DNA from: Funneliformis mosseae
Taxonomy: Eukaryota; Glomeromycota; Glomeromycetes; Glomerales; Glomeraceae
DNA: 34,028 nucleotides
Reading direction: 5' to 3'
Assembly: GCA_910592005.1 (NCBI GenBank)
Contig: CAJVPP010000386.1
Span: 1 to 34,028, forward strand
How positions within the stretch are numbered: position 1 is the first letter of the stretch; each line of letters starts with the position of its first letter. Under the pieces are notes generated by a model. It was not told the origin of the DNA and did no database searches. It saw only the letters and a list, made by a program, of their open reading frames with translations. Position numbers and translations under genes: made by a program. Positions 22,334 through 32,882 of the stretch are shown one piece after another.

Positions 22334-22500
22334 TATACAGTCAACTCTTTCTAAATGCATTCTCTCTAATGCATATACTATATATTTTCTCTCTAAATGT
22401 ATACTTTCATTCAGTCTTAAGTATATAGAATTCATATAGAAATTTTCTCTTTAAATGCATACCCTCTTTAAATACACATTTTTTAAATTTTTCATTATGC
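22334..22500 (+). mobile_element. Possible pogo/Tigger-like transposon end with subterminal repeats
   Basis: TATACAGTCAACTCTTTCTAAATGCAT begins next to a TA and opens with CAGTCAACTC, similar to pogo-family termini. It is followed by repeated CTCTCTAAATG(C/T)AT units (near 22360, 22390 and 22445). No matching inverted end was seen in the window, so only one terminus or a solo remnant is present. Confidence 0.35.
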
Positions 22501-25109
22501 TTCTAAGGAAATGCATTTAGAAAAAATTAATTATATAATAATTATCTTTATTAAAAATAAAAGTTATAAATCTTAAATAATGTATATATATAGATTTAAA
22601 TAAAAAAATATATATTATATATAAGTATAAATAATTTTTATATAAAAATTAAACAAATTTTATCAAAAACTTTATTAAGTTTAAAATTTATAATATATTA
22701 TTAGATAATAATTTTTTAATTAAATTAAGTATATATTAAATTTAAACCTTTAAAATATTATATATTAATTATATAAAAAAAAAAAAAATTTATAATTTAT
22801 ATTTATATATTTAAATAAAGTATTATTTAATTTAATTATAATATTAATTATAAATTATATAGTTTATAATTATAAATTAAAATTACCTTTTCTTTATTAA
22901 TAATATTTTATTTACTATAATAATCAAAAATATTAATTTATAAAATATAATTTTAAAATCTAATATATTATGAATATTATGATTAAGAAAATATAACATT
23001 ACAAATTTTATTTTTTAAACTTATTTATATTTAATTAATAATATTGTAATTATTATAAATAATTTTACTGAATTTTATATAATAAAAAAAAATTAAATAT
23101 ATTAAAACTTAAATAATTATTAATTTCTATTTATATAACTATCATTTAATTTTAATTATATTATTTATATAAATTAGTATTATATTAATCAATTTATTAT
23201 ATATATTATATTTTAGTTTAATCCAAATATTTTAAATTCTATTTTATAATTACTTTATAATCTAATAATTATTTTAAATAATAATCTATTTATTTTAATT
23301 AGATTTAAGTTAAAAAATTATATTAATTAATTTAAATAATTTTACCTTATTATTTTAAACTACTACTTTATACTACTACTTTATAAAATATACAATATAT
23401 TTAAAATTATTATTCTTATATATCTTATACTATTTAATAAATCTTATTAAATTTTAATATTATTAATTATTATTTATATATTTATAAATTTAATATGTAT
23501 TATTAAATTTATTAAATATAAAATATTTTATATTATAATATTATCTTATTTAAATTTGATAATTAATTTTAACATAATAATCATATAATAATTTATTTAG
23601 TTACTTTTTATAATATGCTCTATTATTTAATTTATTCTTTATAAATTTTAATTTATTTAATTAAATAATATTATTTTAATTATTTATTAATATTAACATA
23701 TATAATTTTATATTGTAAATTATAATAAGTTAAAAGTATATTTTTTTTAAAATTATTGATCTTAAATTATTAACATATAGGTTTTTTTACAATAAAAAGT
23801 ATAGAAATTACAAAATTTATTTTTGAATTAATGTTAAATCAAGATTTATTTTATTAAAAAAATAATATTTAGCTTATAAAGTAAAAAAACTTTTTTTGGT
23901 AGTTTCTGCCTTTTCTATTACAAAGCATTTATATAGTTATTCAATATCTTTATATTTAGTTTTGTTAATAAAATATATACTATTTATAAATAATTTAAAC
24001 AAATAATTTTTACTTTTTAATGTATTTAATTTTAAGTTTAATTTATTTTAATATAAGGTTTATTTTATATATTATAATAAATTATCAAATTTTTTATTTA
24101 TTTTAACTAGTTAAATTTTTAATTTTAATTGATTTTAAAAATATTATTGATATTTTTCTATTATTTAAATTTTATAATAATTAATTAAAAAAATATTTAT
24201 TTTTAAATATAATATGAATCCTTGCAATAGAAAAAAAACAGCTGAAAAATAAAAGATAAGTTAATGTTAAATTTAAATATATTTAACCTAAAAATTATTA
24301 TTAATATATAAAAGTAAAGTTGTTTTTTTCCTTTTTTTGTAGAAGGCCTATAAATTTTTATTTATAAATTAAATGATTTTTTTTAGTAAAACAAATTCAG
24401 ATTTATATTAATTTAAAATTTTTTTGAAGTTTTTTTTTTCAATTGCAAAACATTTATATAATAATTATTTTATAAAATAAATTTATTATTTAATTTATAT
24501 TTATAAAAATTTTTTAATTTTCTTAGAAATTATACAAATTAATAAATATAATATAATATTTTTGTCATAAAATTATACTATTTAAACTTATAATAATAAC
24601 TATATAATAGTAAAAAAAGAAAAATTACAAAAAAAATTTTAAGTTAATATTAAATCTAAATACTTTTACATATAAAATACAATTTTCTTTTATAGTTTCA
24701 ATTATATTATTAAATATTATATATTTAACACAAATAATTTTTATTAATTTAAATACTTACAAAGTAATTTAAATTATAATTAATTTTTTTTAAAAAAAAA
24801 ATATATTAATTTTAAAAATTAACATTTAAAATTTATTTAAAAATATTAATATTTAATATTTTATATTTTAAAAAAGAGAAATTTAAAGACTGATAGAAGT
24901 AATTTATTATAATAATCAAATAATCAAATTTATTATATAATAAAAAAAGTCATTAAATTTTTTAAAATAAATAATATTAAAATGTTTGATTAAAAGCATT
25001 AATTATATTAATTAGTTAATTAAGTATAGTATTAACAAAATTTATTAGATATCTGATTAGATTTATAATATAATAAGTTTAAATAAATTTACTTAATTTA
25101 ATTTATTTA

Positions 25110-25129
25110 TATATATATATATATATATG
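25110..25129. repeat. (TA)n microsatellite
   Basis: About ten TA dinucleotides at the right edge of the AT desert. Confidence 0.8.
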
Positions 25130-25294
25130 TTGTATTTGAACTTTTGAACTAAAACCTTACAATCACCTTCAAACTCGCAATAATCACCAAATTTCTGTGG
25201 AAATATTTTTATTTTGTGTAGCATTCGATTTTGATAACATAATAATATTGGAACGATAACAAAGAATAAAAATAAAAATATTCCTTTTTTTCAA

Positions 25295-25411
25295 GCTAAT
25301 CTCGTAACAAGTGGACGTAAATTAGCCCAAATAGAGAATCATGCATCAAATGAAACTCTTGGCCAAGAATCTCCAAAAAAAAGGACACGAGAACCAACAA
25401 TTGGAATGTAA
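25295..25411 (+). other. Possible orphan exon (39 codons)
   Basis: After a TTTTTTTCAAG stretch that could be a 3' splice site, the plus strand encodes ANLVTSGRKLAQIENHASNE and a basic KKRTREP tail ending in TAA at 25409-25411. Codon choice and composition are more protein-like than the surroundings. There is no ATG in frame and no identified upstream exon. It may be the last exon of a small gene or a fragment of a duplicated one; no family is recognised. Confidence 0.25.
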
Positions 25412-27250
25412 AGAGATAAGATTTAAATTTATCCTAATTAAATCTGAAACAAAAGGGTCATAAATAAATAAGTCACATGTCCCCGAATTTAGAATCTTAG
25501 AAGTAGGGTTTGATGTCATTTCTGTTAAACAAATATTACGCCTTAAATATAAATTATAAAGATAAACGGTAACATGTGAAAATGGTAAGTCATGTTTTTT
25601 TTGAATTTGTGCTTTTAATACACTCTTCGAAAAAACGAAAAAACCTTTTTTATTTGTGTTACAGCCCCGATTCTCCCTTATTTATTTGATAGTAACAATT
25701 CAAGTACTCTTTCTAATGAAGCTTTATTGATAAGATATTTCTATTGAACAAATTAAATGTGAGGAATTTTTCTTATATTCTTGTAATAAATATAATTGGA
25801 CAATTTAACATGGCTTGTAATTTATTTATGAACTTGAATGATATTATCGCGAAGTCGTTAATATCTGCAGTACATGTCGATAATGGACATAGAAAAACTC
25901 ATTATTATTTTCGCAATTACAATCACTTCAGTGATCCATATAATTCATAATCTTCATCTGACCTTTACATATGGGTCGTTTGCAAGTTACAAGCAATGAT
26001 TTTAATAGCAAACCTCCCATATATTTATTAACACTTTCTTTTTCAACAATCCACGATTCTCAATAGCGCCCAACATACAATATTCAAGTTTTTCTGAATA
26101 ATTATTTTTATCAGGAAGAGATTTTATCAGTTAATAAAGTATTTTTTGTTCATGTAAATTTTATGTCGATAAACCCTTACACAAATTACCAGTGAAACTT
26201 TTCATTTTTTTCTTTTTTTTGTTACACATTCATTGAATTATTTTTAGACGAGTGTAATACAAATTAGCAGATTTTATTTTCCTTTATAATCAAATAACGT
26301 TCTTATTTTATTTACTCCCGATTATTATTGTTCAACAAAAATTAAATTAGTCGGCTCAACTATTGATTGGATTGCGATCCATTTACCTGCGTTAAATTAT
26401 GATGGCTTTGAATTATATCACATGATAACTTTTTTTTTTGCTAATGAATAATTCAAAATACTGTACATAGACGCTAAGAGAAACGCGATCCACACGTAAA
26501 TAATTTTTATACTTATTGAACAAACATTTTTTTTTTTTAGACGAGATTTGGAAAATACGAGATTAATTGAATTATTAATTAAATTTTTATTTGTATTTTT
26601 AAAAGTTTTGGATCAAATGTATTTATTCAAGTAATTAAGTACCAATTCGTTGCTTAGTCCAAATGTAATAGAATTAATATCTTGATGAATAATCTGCTTT
26701 TTTTTTTGACATCTATAAATCACGTACACACTTAGCATATCATATATATATTAAGATATTACCGAAAGGTTTTTCTTATCTAAAAGAATTTAAATATATT
26801 TAATTTTGTTGATGAAATTTAATTTTTAAAGATTCCAAAGTTCTGATGTCGTTTTTAATAGTAAAAGCCGCCTCCGAAGTTCAGAGCGCTTTATTAATGC
26901 TTCGGAATAACTCCTTTTATTATTTTTTTCAGATGGTTTTTTTTTTGATTCAATGATTCAATTTGATTTGATTTTGATTTTGGCCTATACTTTAAAGGTA
27001 ATTTAACTGATGTGTAAAAATTAAGACCAATAAGACACACTCCAAGTATTTAGAACAATATTTGATATTTTAATATTAATAACTTTTATCAAAATTTTTC
27101 TTATTTTTTAATAATAATTTTAATATGCTTAAAAAAAATATATTAAAAGAATAATATTATTAATAAAATTAGAATTAACATATTTATGATATTTTAAAGA
27201 AAAATATTTTACAATTGAAAGAAATTTATTTCATATGTTAAATATAATTT
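25412..27250. other. Intergenic, no gene seen
   Basis: Mixed-composition DNA with CpGs and several poly-T tracts. Short open stretches do not look coding. A 7-bp inverted repeat TCCGAAG/CTTCGGA lies at 26873-26906, probably by chance. From about 27060 the sequence becomes AT-rich. Confidence 0.4.
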
Positions 27251-27420
27251 TTATAGAGCTCCGAATTTTTGATCTGAAACTCGGGTACCCGACCCGACCC
27301 GACCCGAAAATTCAGGTTAAGATTGGCAAGTTATTATAATTATATGGGTTAGATTAGCATAGCGAACTTACACCTGATTGGTTGATCTTCAAAATGATCG
27401 TCACATATTAAATTCATATA
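27251..27420 (-). mobile_element. Solo hAT-like terminal region with GACCC pentamer
   Basis: Three GACCC units (27291-27305) lie in a CCCGACCCGACCCGACCCG tract. Its reverse complement carries GTTCGCTATGCT (27356-27367), which matches GTTCACTATGCT at 30742-30753 ahead of the hAT element, followed in both by related sequence. I infer an end of the same hAT family in opposite orientation, with C and CpG preserved here. Confidence 0.4.
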
Positions 27421-27720
27421 AAAAAACGATCATTTAACTTTAAATGGATTCGCAGCCACGAGTATCAATTCGCAAGGATTACAATAAAATTTTTTGTAAA
27501 GCATTTATCTTGTTTTATTGCATATTCAAGTAATTCAAGAAATAGTTTGATAATTCTGAAGTTAGCTAAAAAGAGGTCTTTTTTATTTTGTTGTAAATAA
27601 GCGATTTATTAAGAAATTCACGCAAAATATCTATACAGAAAGTTTATGAAGTGAAAATTATCACAAATGAAAAAAAAGGAAAAAAAAAGGCTCAATATTG
27701 TGATTTAGAGGGTCAAGATA
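27421..27720. other. Leader region of the following decayed gene
   Basis: 300 nt with no separate gene. It may include the old promoter of the 27721 pseudogene. Confidence 0.3.
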
Positions 27721-30561
27721 ATGTCATCTGCATCTATTGTATCTGAGCAAGTAATAATATCAAGTTCAAGTCAACATCTTAACTTGGTTGGCAAGGCTTT
27801 ATGCAGAAAGCATATAATAAATTAATAGTAAATGCTAAAAAGCTAAAACCTAACCTATGTTCTCATCCAAAATATGATTTATATATATTTACAGCCAGAG
27901 ATGGTAAGGGAAAGAAGAAATTAAAGAAGACCCTAAAACAACTAATTAAATTTTTTGGCTTACTACTGAATACAAATATGTGTCATTACTGCTTATATGA
28001 AACTGATAAGGATTTGAAATATAAAGATATATCTAATTACTCACCAGCAAATAAGAGGATTTTAGAAGAGAATTTAAGACAATTTAAAGGTAAGTCATAT
28101 ATTTTACGTAGCAATATTATTTATTCTGAAGTCTAATTTCAGGAATTGGAAACCACATATAACGATGTATATGTGGAGCTTGATGAAGCAAAGCTAGATA
28201 ATAAATAGTCAAATTCTTATTTATAATTATATTCTGGATTGCTTCTTATAAAATCAATATATTTTAGAATTAATTTCTCTCAGCAAAAAGGTTAAATTAA
28301 TGACAGATATGTTATATATAAGACAATGTGTGTATAATGAATTCAAGAAAATGTTTAAGGAAGCTGAACTATCATTAAAAGGATTTTTTGATTAATTAGT
28401 AGCCAGAATAAATCCATAAACTAAGAATTATATGACTAACAAAAAAAATAAAAAAAGATTAATTTCTTTTTGCTATTTTTTAACAGGATTTAACAATAAA
28501 TTTATTAATAAGATTAAAGCAGAGATTGGATTTATGCTAGACGTATCTGGAATATTTTCATTAGCAATAGAAATATTAGCTAGTATGAGCTTAACGGTAA
28601 GATATATAATTATTATAAGACAAAAATCTCAGCATTTAAATTCATATATAATGACTGTAGAAAGGTTTTTAATAGATAATGTATATTTATTTATAAATGT
28701 TTTGTATTCATAATTAACTAAATTAACTTCTATTTTTTAACAGAATGAAAATTTGATTGTTTTCAATGTGGATAATTTTTGTAATATTCACGAATACTGC
28801 TATAGTAATATAATAATTATGCATGATATTTAACATTTCATCACAATACTCTTAAAAGCCTTGCTAGAAAAGATATATATTCCATTTTACAATTCTAATA
28901 ATCAAGAAAAAATGTTTATAATGAAAAGAATATTGATATAAATATTATTGTGACAAATGCTCACTCATTTTTTTCTCATTTATAGCTTAGCTATGTAGGA
29001 TGAAAGTAATCATTTACGAGTTTTGTTTTCTATATCAGATACTCATGATAAAAGAGTTAAGCATCTCTTAATTTATAGCTATAATAATAGAATTGAACAA
29101 CATTATACTAATTGAAGCATGAAAAATACAAAACTAGTTAATCTAAAGGAAGGATCACTCCACTTAACTGAAAACTATATAAATGCAATTAAATACCTGT
29201 TAAATATTATAGAAGTAAAAACTTATATGGAAACATGAATTTTAGTGACACTTATAGATTATCTCAGACAACTTAATATATATCACAACATCATTCATCA
29301 CATTAAAGTTGAAGATTCTTCTAAAATACTGAAATAAGTCTTACATATAGTTTCAATGATTAGATCTTTATATATATCTTTAAATAGTTATGAAATTGTG
29401 TTTCTTTTAAATTATCAATTTTTTGACAAATTTTTTCAAGCAATATTTGGATATCACAAGTATTGGTAAAAAAACAAAATCTTACAAAATTAATCTTCTT
29501 CTAGAACTAGCATCTCAAGGTTAGATTTGAATGCATTTAACAATTCTGCAAAAGTTTAAGCAGTCAAAAGATCCAGAAGTTAGATATCTTATCAATTTGC
29601 TGAACAACATTATACCATTAGTTCTAGACTTTTATCCTATTATATTTCATAGTGAAGATTAGTTAGCATATAAAGAAGCTATATTTCGTATATAGGCTAT
29701 TTTATCAATATCAACATAAATATTATAATAAATTACCATTAGTATTTTTAAGTAATATTTTTTATTGGATTAGTACTAATCATTTTATTTTACAAGCATT
29801 TTCAGATTCTCTTCATATTTTTAATGATTATTATATAGAAAATTTTTACAGTTTTCTCTGATAGCAAATACAAAAATCAAATATGATAAAATAAATTATT
29901 CAATAAGCCTGAATAATTGATCAGATGCATGGTGATAATTCTTTTACGAATGTGTTTTCTAAAGATTATAATATTAGATATTCAGCAAAATAATTAGAAT
30001 ATCTTGAAAAAAGCAGTTTACTTTTTTTATTAAATTTTACAGATGTATATCATAATTTTGGTAAATCAAAGGCTATTTCATCAAAATTCAAATTATATGA
30101 ACTTCCAACATTAAAGTTAAAGTTGATATTAAAATCCTACCAATGGCTTAAAATATAGTATATCCTTCTCAAGAAGATAGACATTATGATTTAAAGGCTA
30201 TATAGATTCAAGTAAAATAGATTGTATTTTGATTTGTAATCATAGTTATTATTTCAAATATTTTTTATTTAAATTAGAAAGTCAATGCTAATATTGTGCT
30301 AATTATCTTATAAGTGAAATTGAAAATAATTGTAAAGCCTTTCAGAAAACTTTGGATTCTTTTGATAAAGTAATTTTAAATGAGAATATAAATGAATTGG
30401 ATATTATTAGACCTAATAATGATACTAATATTAGTATTAAAGATCTTTTTTTGAATGAAAATATAGATTTACTCTTCAAAAAAGCTATAAATGCTTTAAC
30501 AAATACATAATTAGAGAAATGTCATTATGAAGTATAGGTAAAAACCATTAATGAAATATAA
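27721..30561 (+). pseudogene. Decayed large repeat-family protein with C-terminal zinc (RING-like) motif, function unknown
   Basis: The frame opens MSSASIVSEQVIISSSSQHL, loses frame after LVGKALCRKH, and continues YNKLIVNAKKLKPNLCSHPK. Next come CHYCLYETDKD, a coiled-coil block (ELETTYNDVYVELDEAK), then TNKKNKKRLISFCYF and LASMSLTV. Later come NENLIVFNVDNFCNIHE and SRTSISRL, and a C-terminal Cys/His block CNHSYYFKYFLFKLESQCQY-CANYL with C-x-H and C-x2-C pairs, ending at TAA 30559-30561. More than twenty stops occur, many at apparent Trp or Gln codons (for example TAA for Gln at 28134). Length is about 950 codons. I recognise it from memory as a high-copy Rhizophagus family. Whether it is a transposase or a captured gene is not known. 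Confidence 0.55.
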
Positions 30562-30850
30562 ATAATTTTATAAATAAATAATAAAAATTATTTTATAAAA
30601 TTCTCTTTATTAAATGTCTTTTATTTTTAATTTAATTAACTATTTTCAATTTAATAATTAAGAAATCATGTGACTTTATTAGCCAATAGAATTTTAGTAA
30701 TAATAAAAATGATCTGCAAAAATTGGCTAATCATAATGAAAGTTCACTATGCTGGTTAGATTAATTTCTAATCTGATCTGATCTAACCCAAACTATTTGT
30801 TAATTTAATGTTATTGATTACAAATTAGTAAATTGGATTACTAATTAAAA
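30562..30850 (+). mobile_element. 5' terminal region of hAT element (mutated pentamer repeat)
   Basis: Contains GTTCACTATGCT (30742-30753) and ATCTGATCTGATCTAACCCA (30771-30790). The 5-bp periodic GATCT tract looks like the GACCC repeat of 27291-27305 after C-to-T change. The exact element boundary is not visible. Confidence 0.35.
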
Positions 30851-32880
30851 ATGAAGTGTAAAAAAATAATAAAACTAAAAATTCTATTAATAAACTCCAT
30901 CATAAAGAAACAAAAAAAGAATTTTCTACTAATGATAATCATATAATAGAATTTGATACTCAAAAAGAAATTTAATAATGAAGAAACTTAAGAAACAGAT
31001 AAGGAACTTAATAATGAAAAAACTTAAGAAACAGATAAGGAATTTGATAATAAAGAAATTCAAAAAATAGATAAGAAAATTAATAATAAAGAAAATAAAA
31101 ATAAAATTAATAATATTTCAAATTCAGCTTTAAGTACTTTAAATAAAAATTATAAGAAAAAAAGTAATATAGTATAGAAATATTTTGATAAGTTTAAAGA
31201 TAAAAAAGGTGTACTCTAGATGAAATATTAATATAATAGGTAAAGAAATCTAAAATACTCAATTAAAAAATTTTTATTTTTAATTTTATATTTTTATAAT
31301 GCTATTTTAATAGTAATCGTAAATATAATATAAATAATAGAGGATCAACTAGCAATTTAATTTATTATTTTAGTACTATATATTCAGATAAAATTAACCT
31401 TTTAATTGCAAAGTAAGCAGATTTTATGAAAAAAATTTCACAAGAAGGGAACAAATAACTTGTAAATATAAATTGTTATTTATTTTATTTTTAATAATTA
31501 ATATAGTAAACTTATTAAATTATTATTTATTTATATACGTAACTATTTATTAATAATATTTTTCATAAAAAACTTACTATATAGATTGTTACAGATAATC
31601 AACTATTTACCATGTTTGAATCTTTAGAATTTTATCATTTAATAAAACTTTGTAATCTATTGGCATATATTCTAACAGCAAATACTATTAAAAATGATAT
31701 TTTAATAATTATCAAACAAAAATGCAATATTTATTATAGGTTAAAAAGAATTAAATTAATTTATTATTTGTAAATTCAATGTTATAAATTTTATAATTAT
31801 TATCTAATTAAATTTGATTATAATGAATGTTTTAAAAAAAATAAATTTACAATAGATGCTTAGACTTCACACAATACTATTAGCTTTCTTAGAATAACAT
31901 ATTACTATATTAATATAGGCTGAAATTTTAAAGATATTCTTCTTAATTTTATTGATCTTAAAGGTTCTCATTCAGGCGAAAATATAGCAGATGCTATTTT
32001 AAAATGTCTTGAAAAAAAAAATTTACAAAAGTTAGTAATAATATAATATATTAAATTCAATTATATATATTAAAAATAATAATATATTGTGTATAATTAA
32101 ACTAACAATAATACCTTTCTTGAAGAATTTAAAAGTTTTATGTTAAAAATTATATAGAATTTAATTATAAACAGAATCATGTACAATGTATTATACATAT
32201 AATGAATCTTGCTGTTTAAGAAATATTAAAATATCTTAAATCTGAAGAACCATATGAAGAAAATTTAATTTTAGAGAGTATTTTGAAAAATAAATCTATA
32301 AATAATAAACTAATACCTAAGGTAAGAATAAAATATTATTTAATTAAATAATTAAATGCAAAAAATTATAAAAATTAATTAATTTATTAATTCTATTATT
32401 TAGCTAAAAAGCCTTATTATGAAGATTCGCTTTTTTTCATAACGTAAAGAAAAAATTTTTCACAATATAATCTTTATTTTGATAAAAAATTAAATCTTAT
32501 TTTAAATGTAAAGACTTGACAAAATTTCACCTATTTAATATTACAAAATGCTTTTAAACTTTAAAAGGTAAATATTTTACATTTTAAATAGATAAAGTAT
32601 TATTAAAGATTTACTTATTAATTAATAATATTAATATACTATATTTTATAGCCTCTTAATAATATATTAGATATTAATCGTGATTTAGAGAAATTTTCTA
32701 TTGAAATAAGGCAAATTATTAAAGAATTGTATTATATATTTAAGGTAATAAGCCTTTTAATAAATTTTATGTTATTTATTTATTTTTTAAAATTAAGTAT
32801 TTATTATATAAATTTTTCATGAAACTACTGAAATCATGTTAAAATCAAAGTTTATTACACTTTCATTATCAATTCCTATA
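30851..32880 (+). pseudogene. Decayed hAT transposase with BED zinc finger, interrupted by Tc1/mariner
   Basis: Recognisable order: Glu/Asn-rich N-terminal repeats; BED-type finger (NIV-stop-KYFDKFKDKKGVL with TAG at 31175 and 31217 for Trp, then STSNLIYYFSTIYSDKI, where both zinc His are Tyr); TDNQLFTMFESLEFYHLIK; FTIDA-stop-TS, the first catalytic Asp region of hAT with Trp lost; FIDLKGSHSGENIADAI; IIHIMNLAV-stop-EILKYLK; LNVKT and LQNALKL; finally SKFITLSLSIPIY at 32840-32880, where the reading is cut by the Tc1 element. hAT transposases move DNA by cut and paste. This copy has many stops and lacks its C-terminal dimerisation domain within the window. Confidence 0.7.
30974..31117 (+). repeat. 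36-bp coding minisatellite, four copies
   Basis: AATAATGAAG-like unit starts lie at 30974, 31010, 31046 and 31082, exactly 36 bp apart. Each encodes a 12-residue unit of the type NNEETQETDKEL, with Gln codons changed to TAA in copies one and two. Confidence 0.75.
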
Positions 32881-32882
32881 TA

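Larger units (their letters stand above)
22149..25175. other. Extreme AT desert, about 3 kb with no CpG
   Basis: Reading line by line, no CG dinucleotide was seen between the one at 22147-22148 and the next at 25176-25177. Sample 60-nt lines contain only 2-4 G or C (lines starting 22681, 23101, 23161). No reading frame looks protein-like. Faint repeated motifs occur, for example CAAAGCATTTATATAGTTAT near 23925 and CAAAACATTTATATAATAAT near 24443. It could be fully eroded repeat DNA, a regional centromere-like tract, or a replication-related AT island. Confidence 0.7.

Noticed and set aside
22149..25175. Mitochondrial DNA insertion to explain the AT desert
   Set aside because: No mitochondrial gene fragment was recognisable, and mitochondrial genomes of these fungi are not this AT-rich as far as I know.
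25744..25950. 68-aa plus-strand frame beginning with a TTG codon
   Set aside because: No ATG at that position, no recognisable motif, and composition typical of the flanking non-coding DNA.
26873..26906. TCCGAAG/CTTCGGA inverted repeat as a terminator or small RNA
   Set aside because: Only a 7-bp stem with a 20-nt loop and no flanking support; likely chance.
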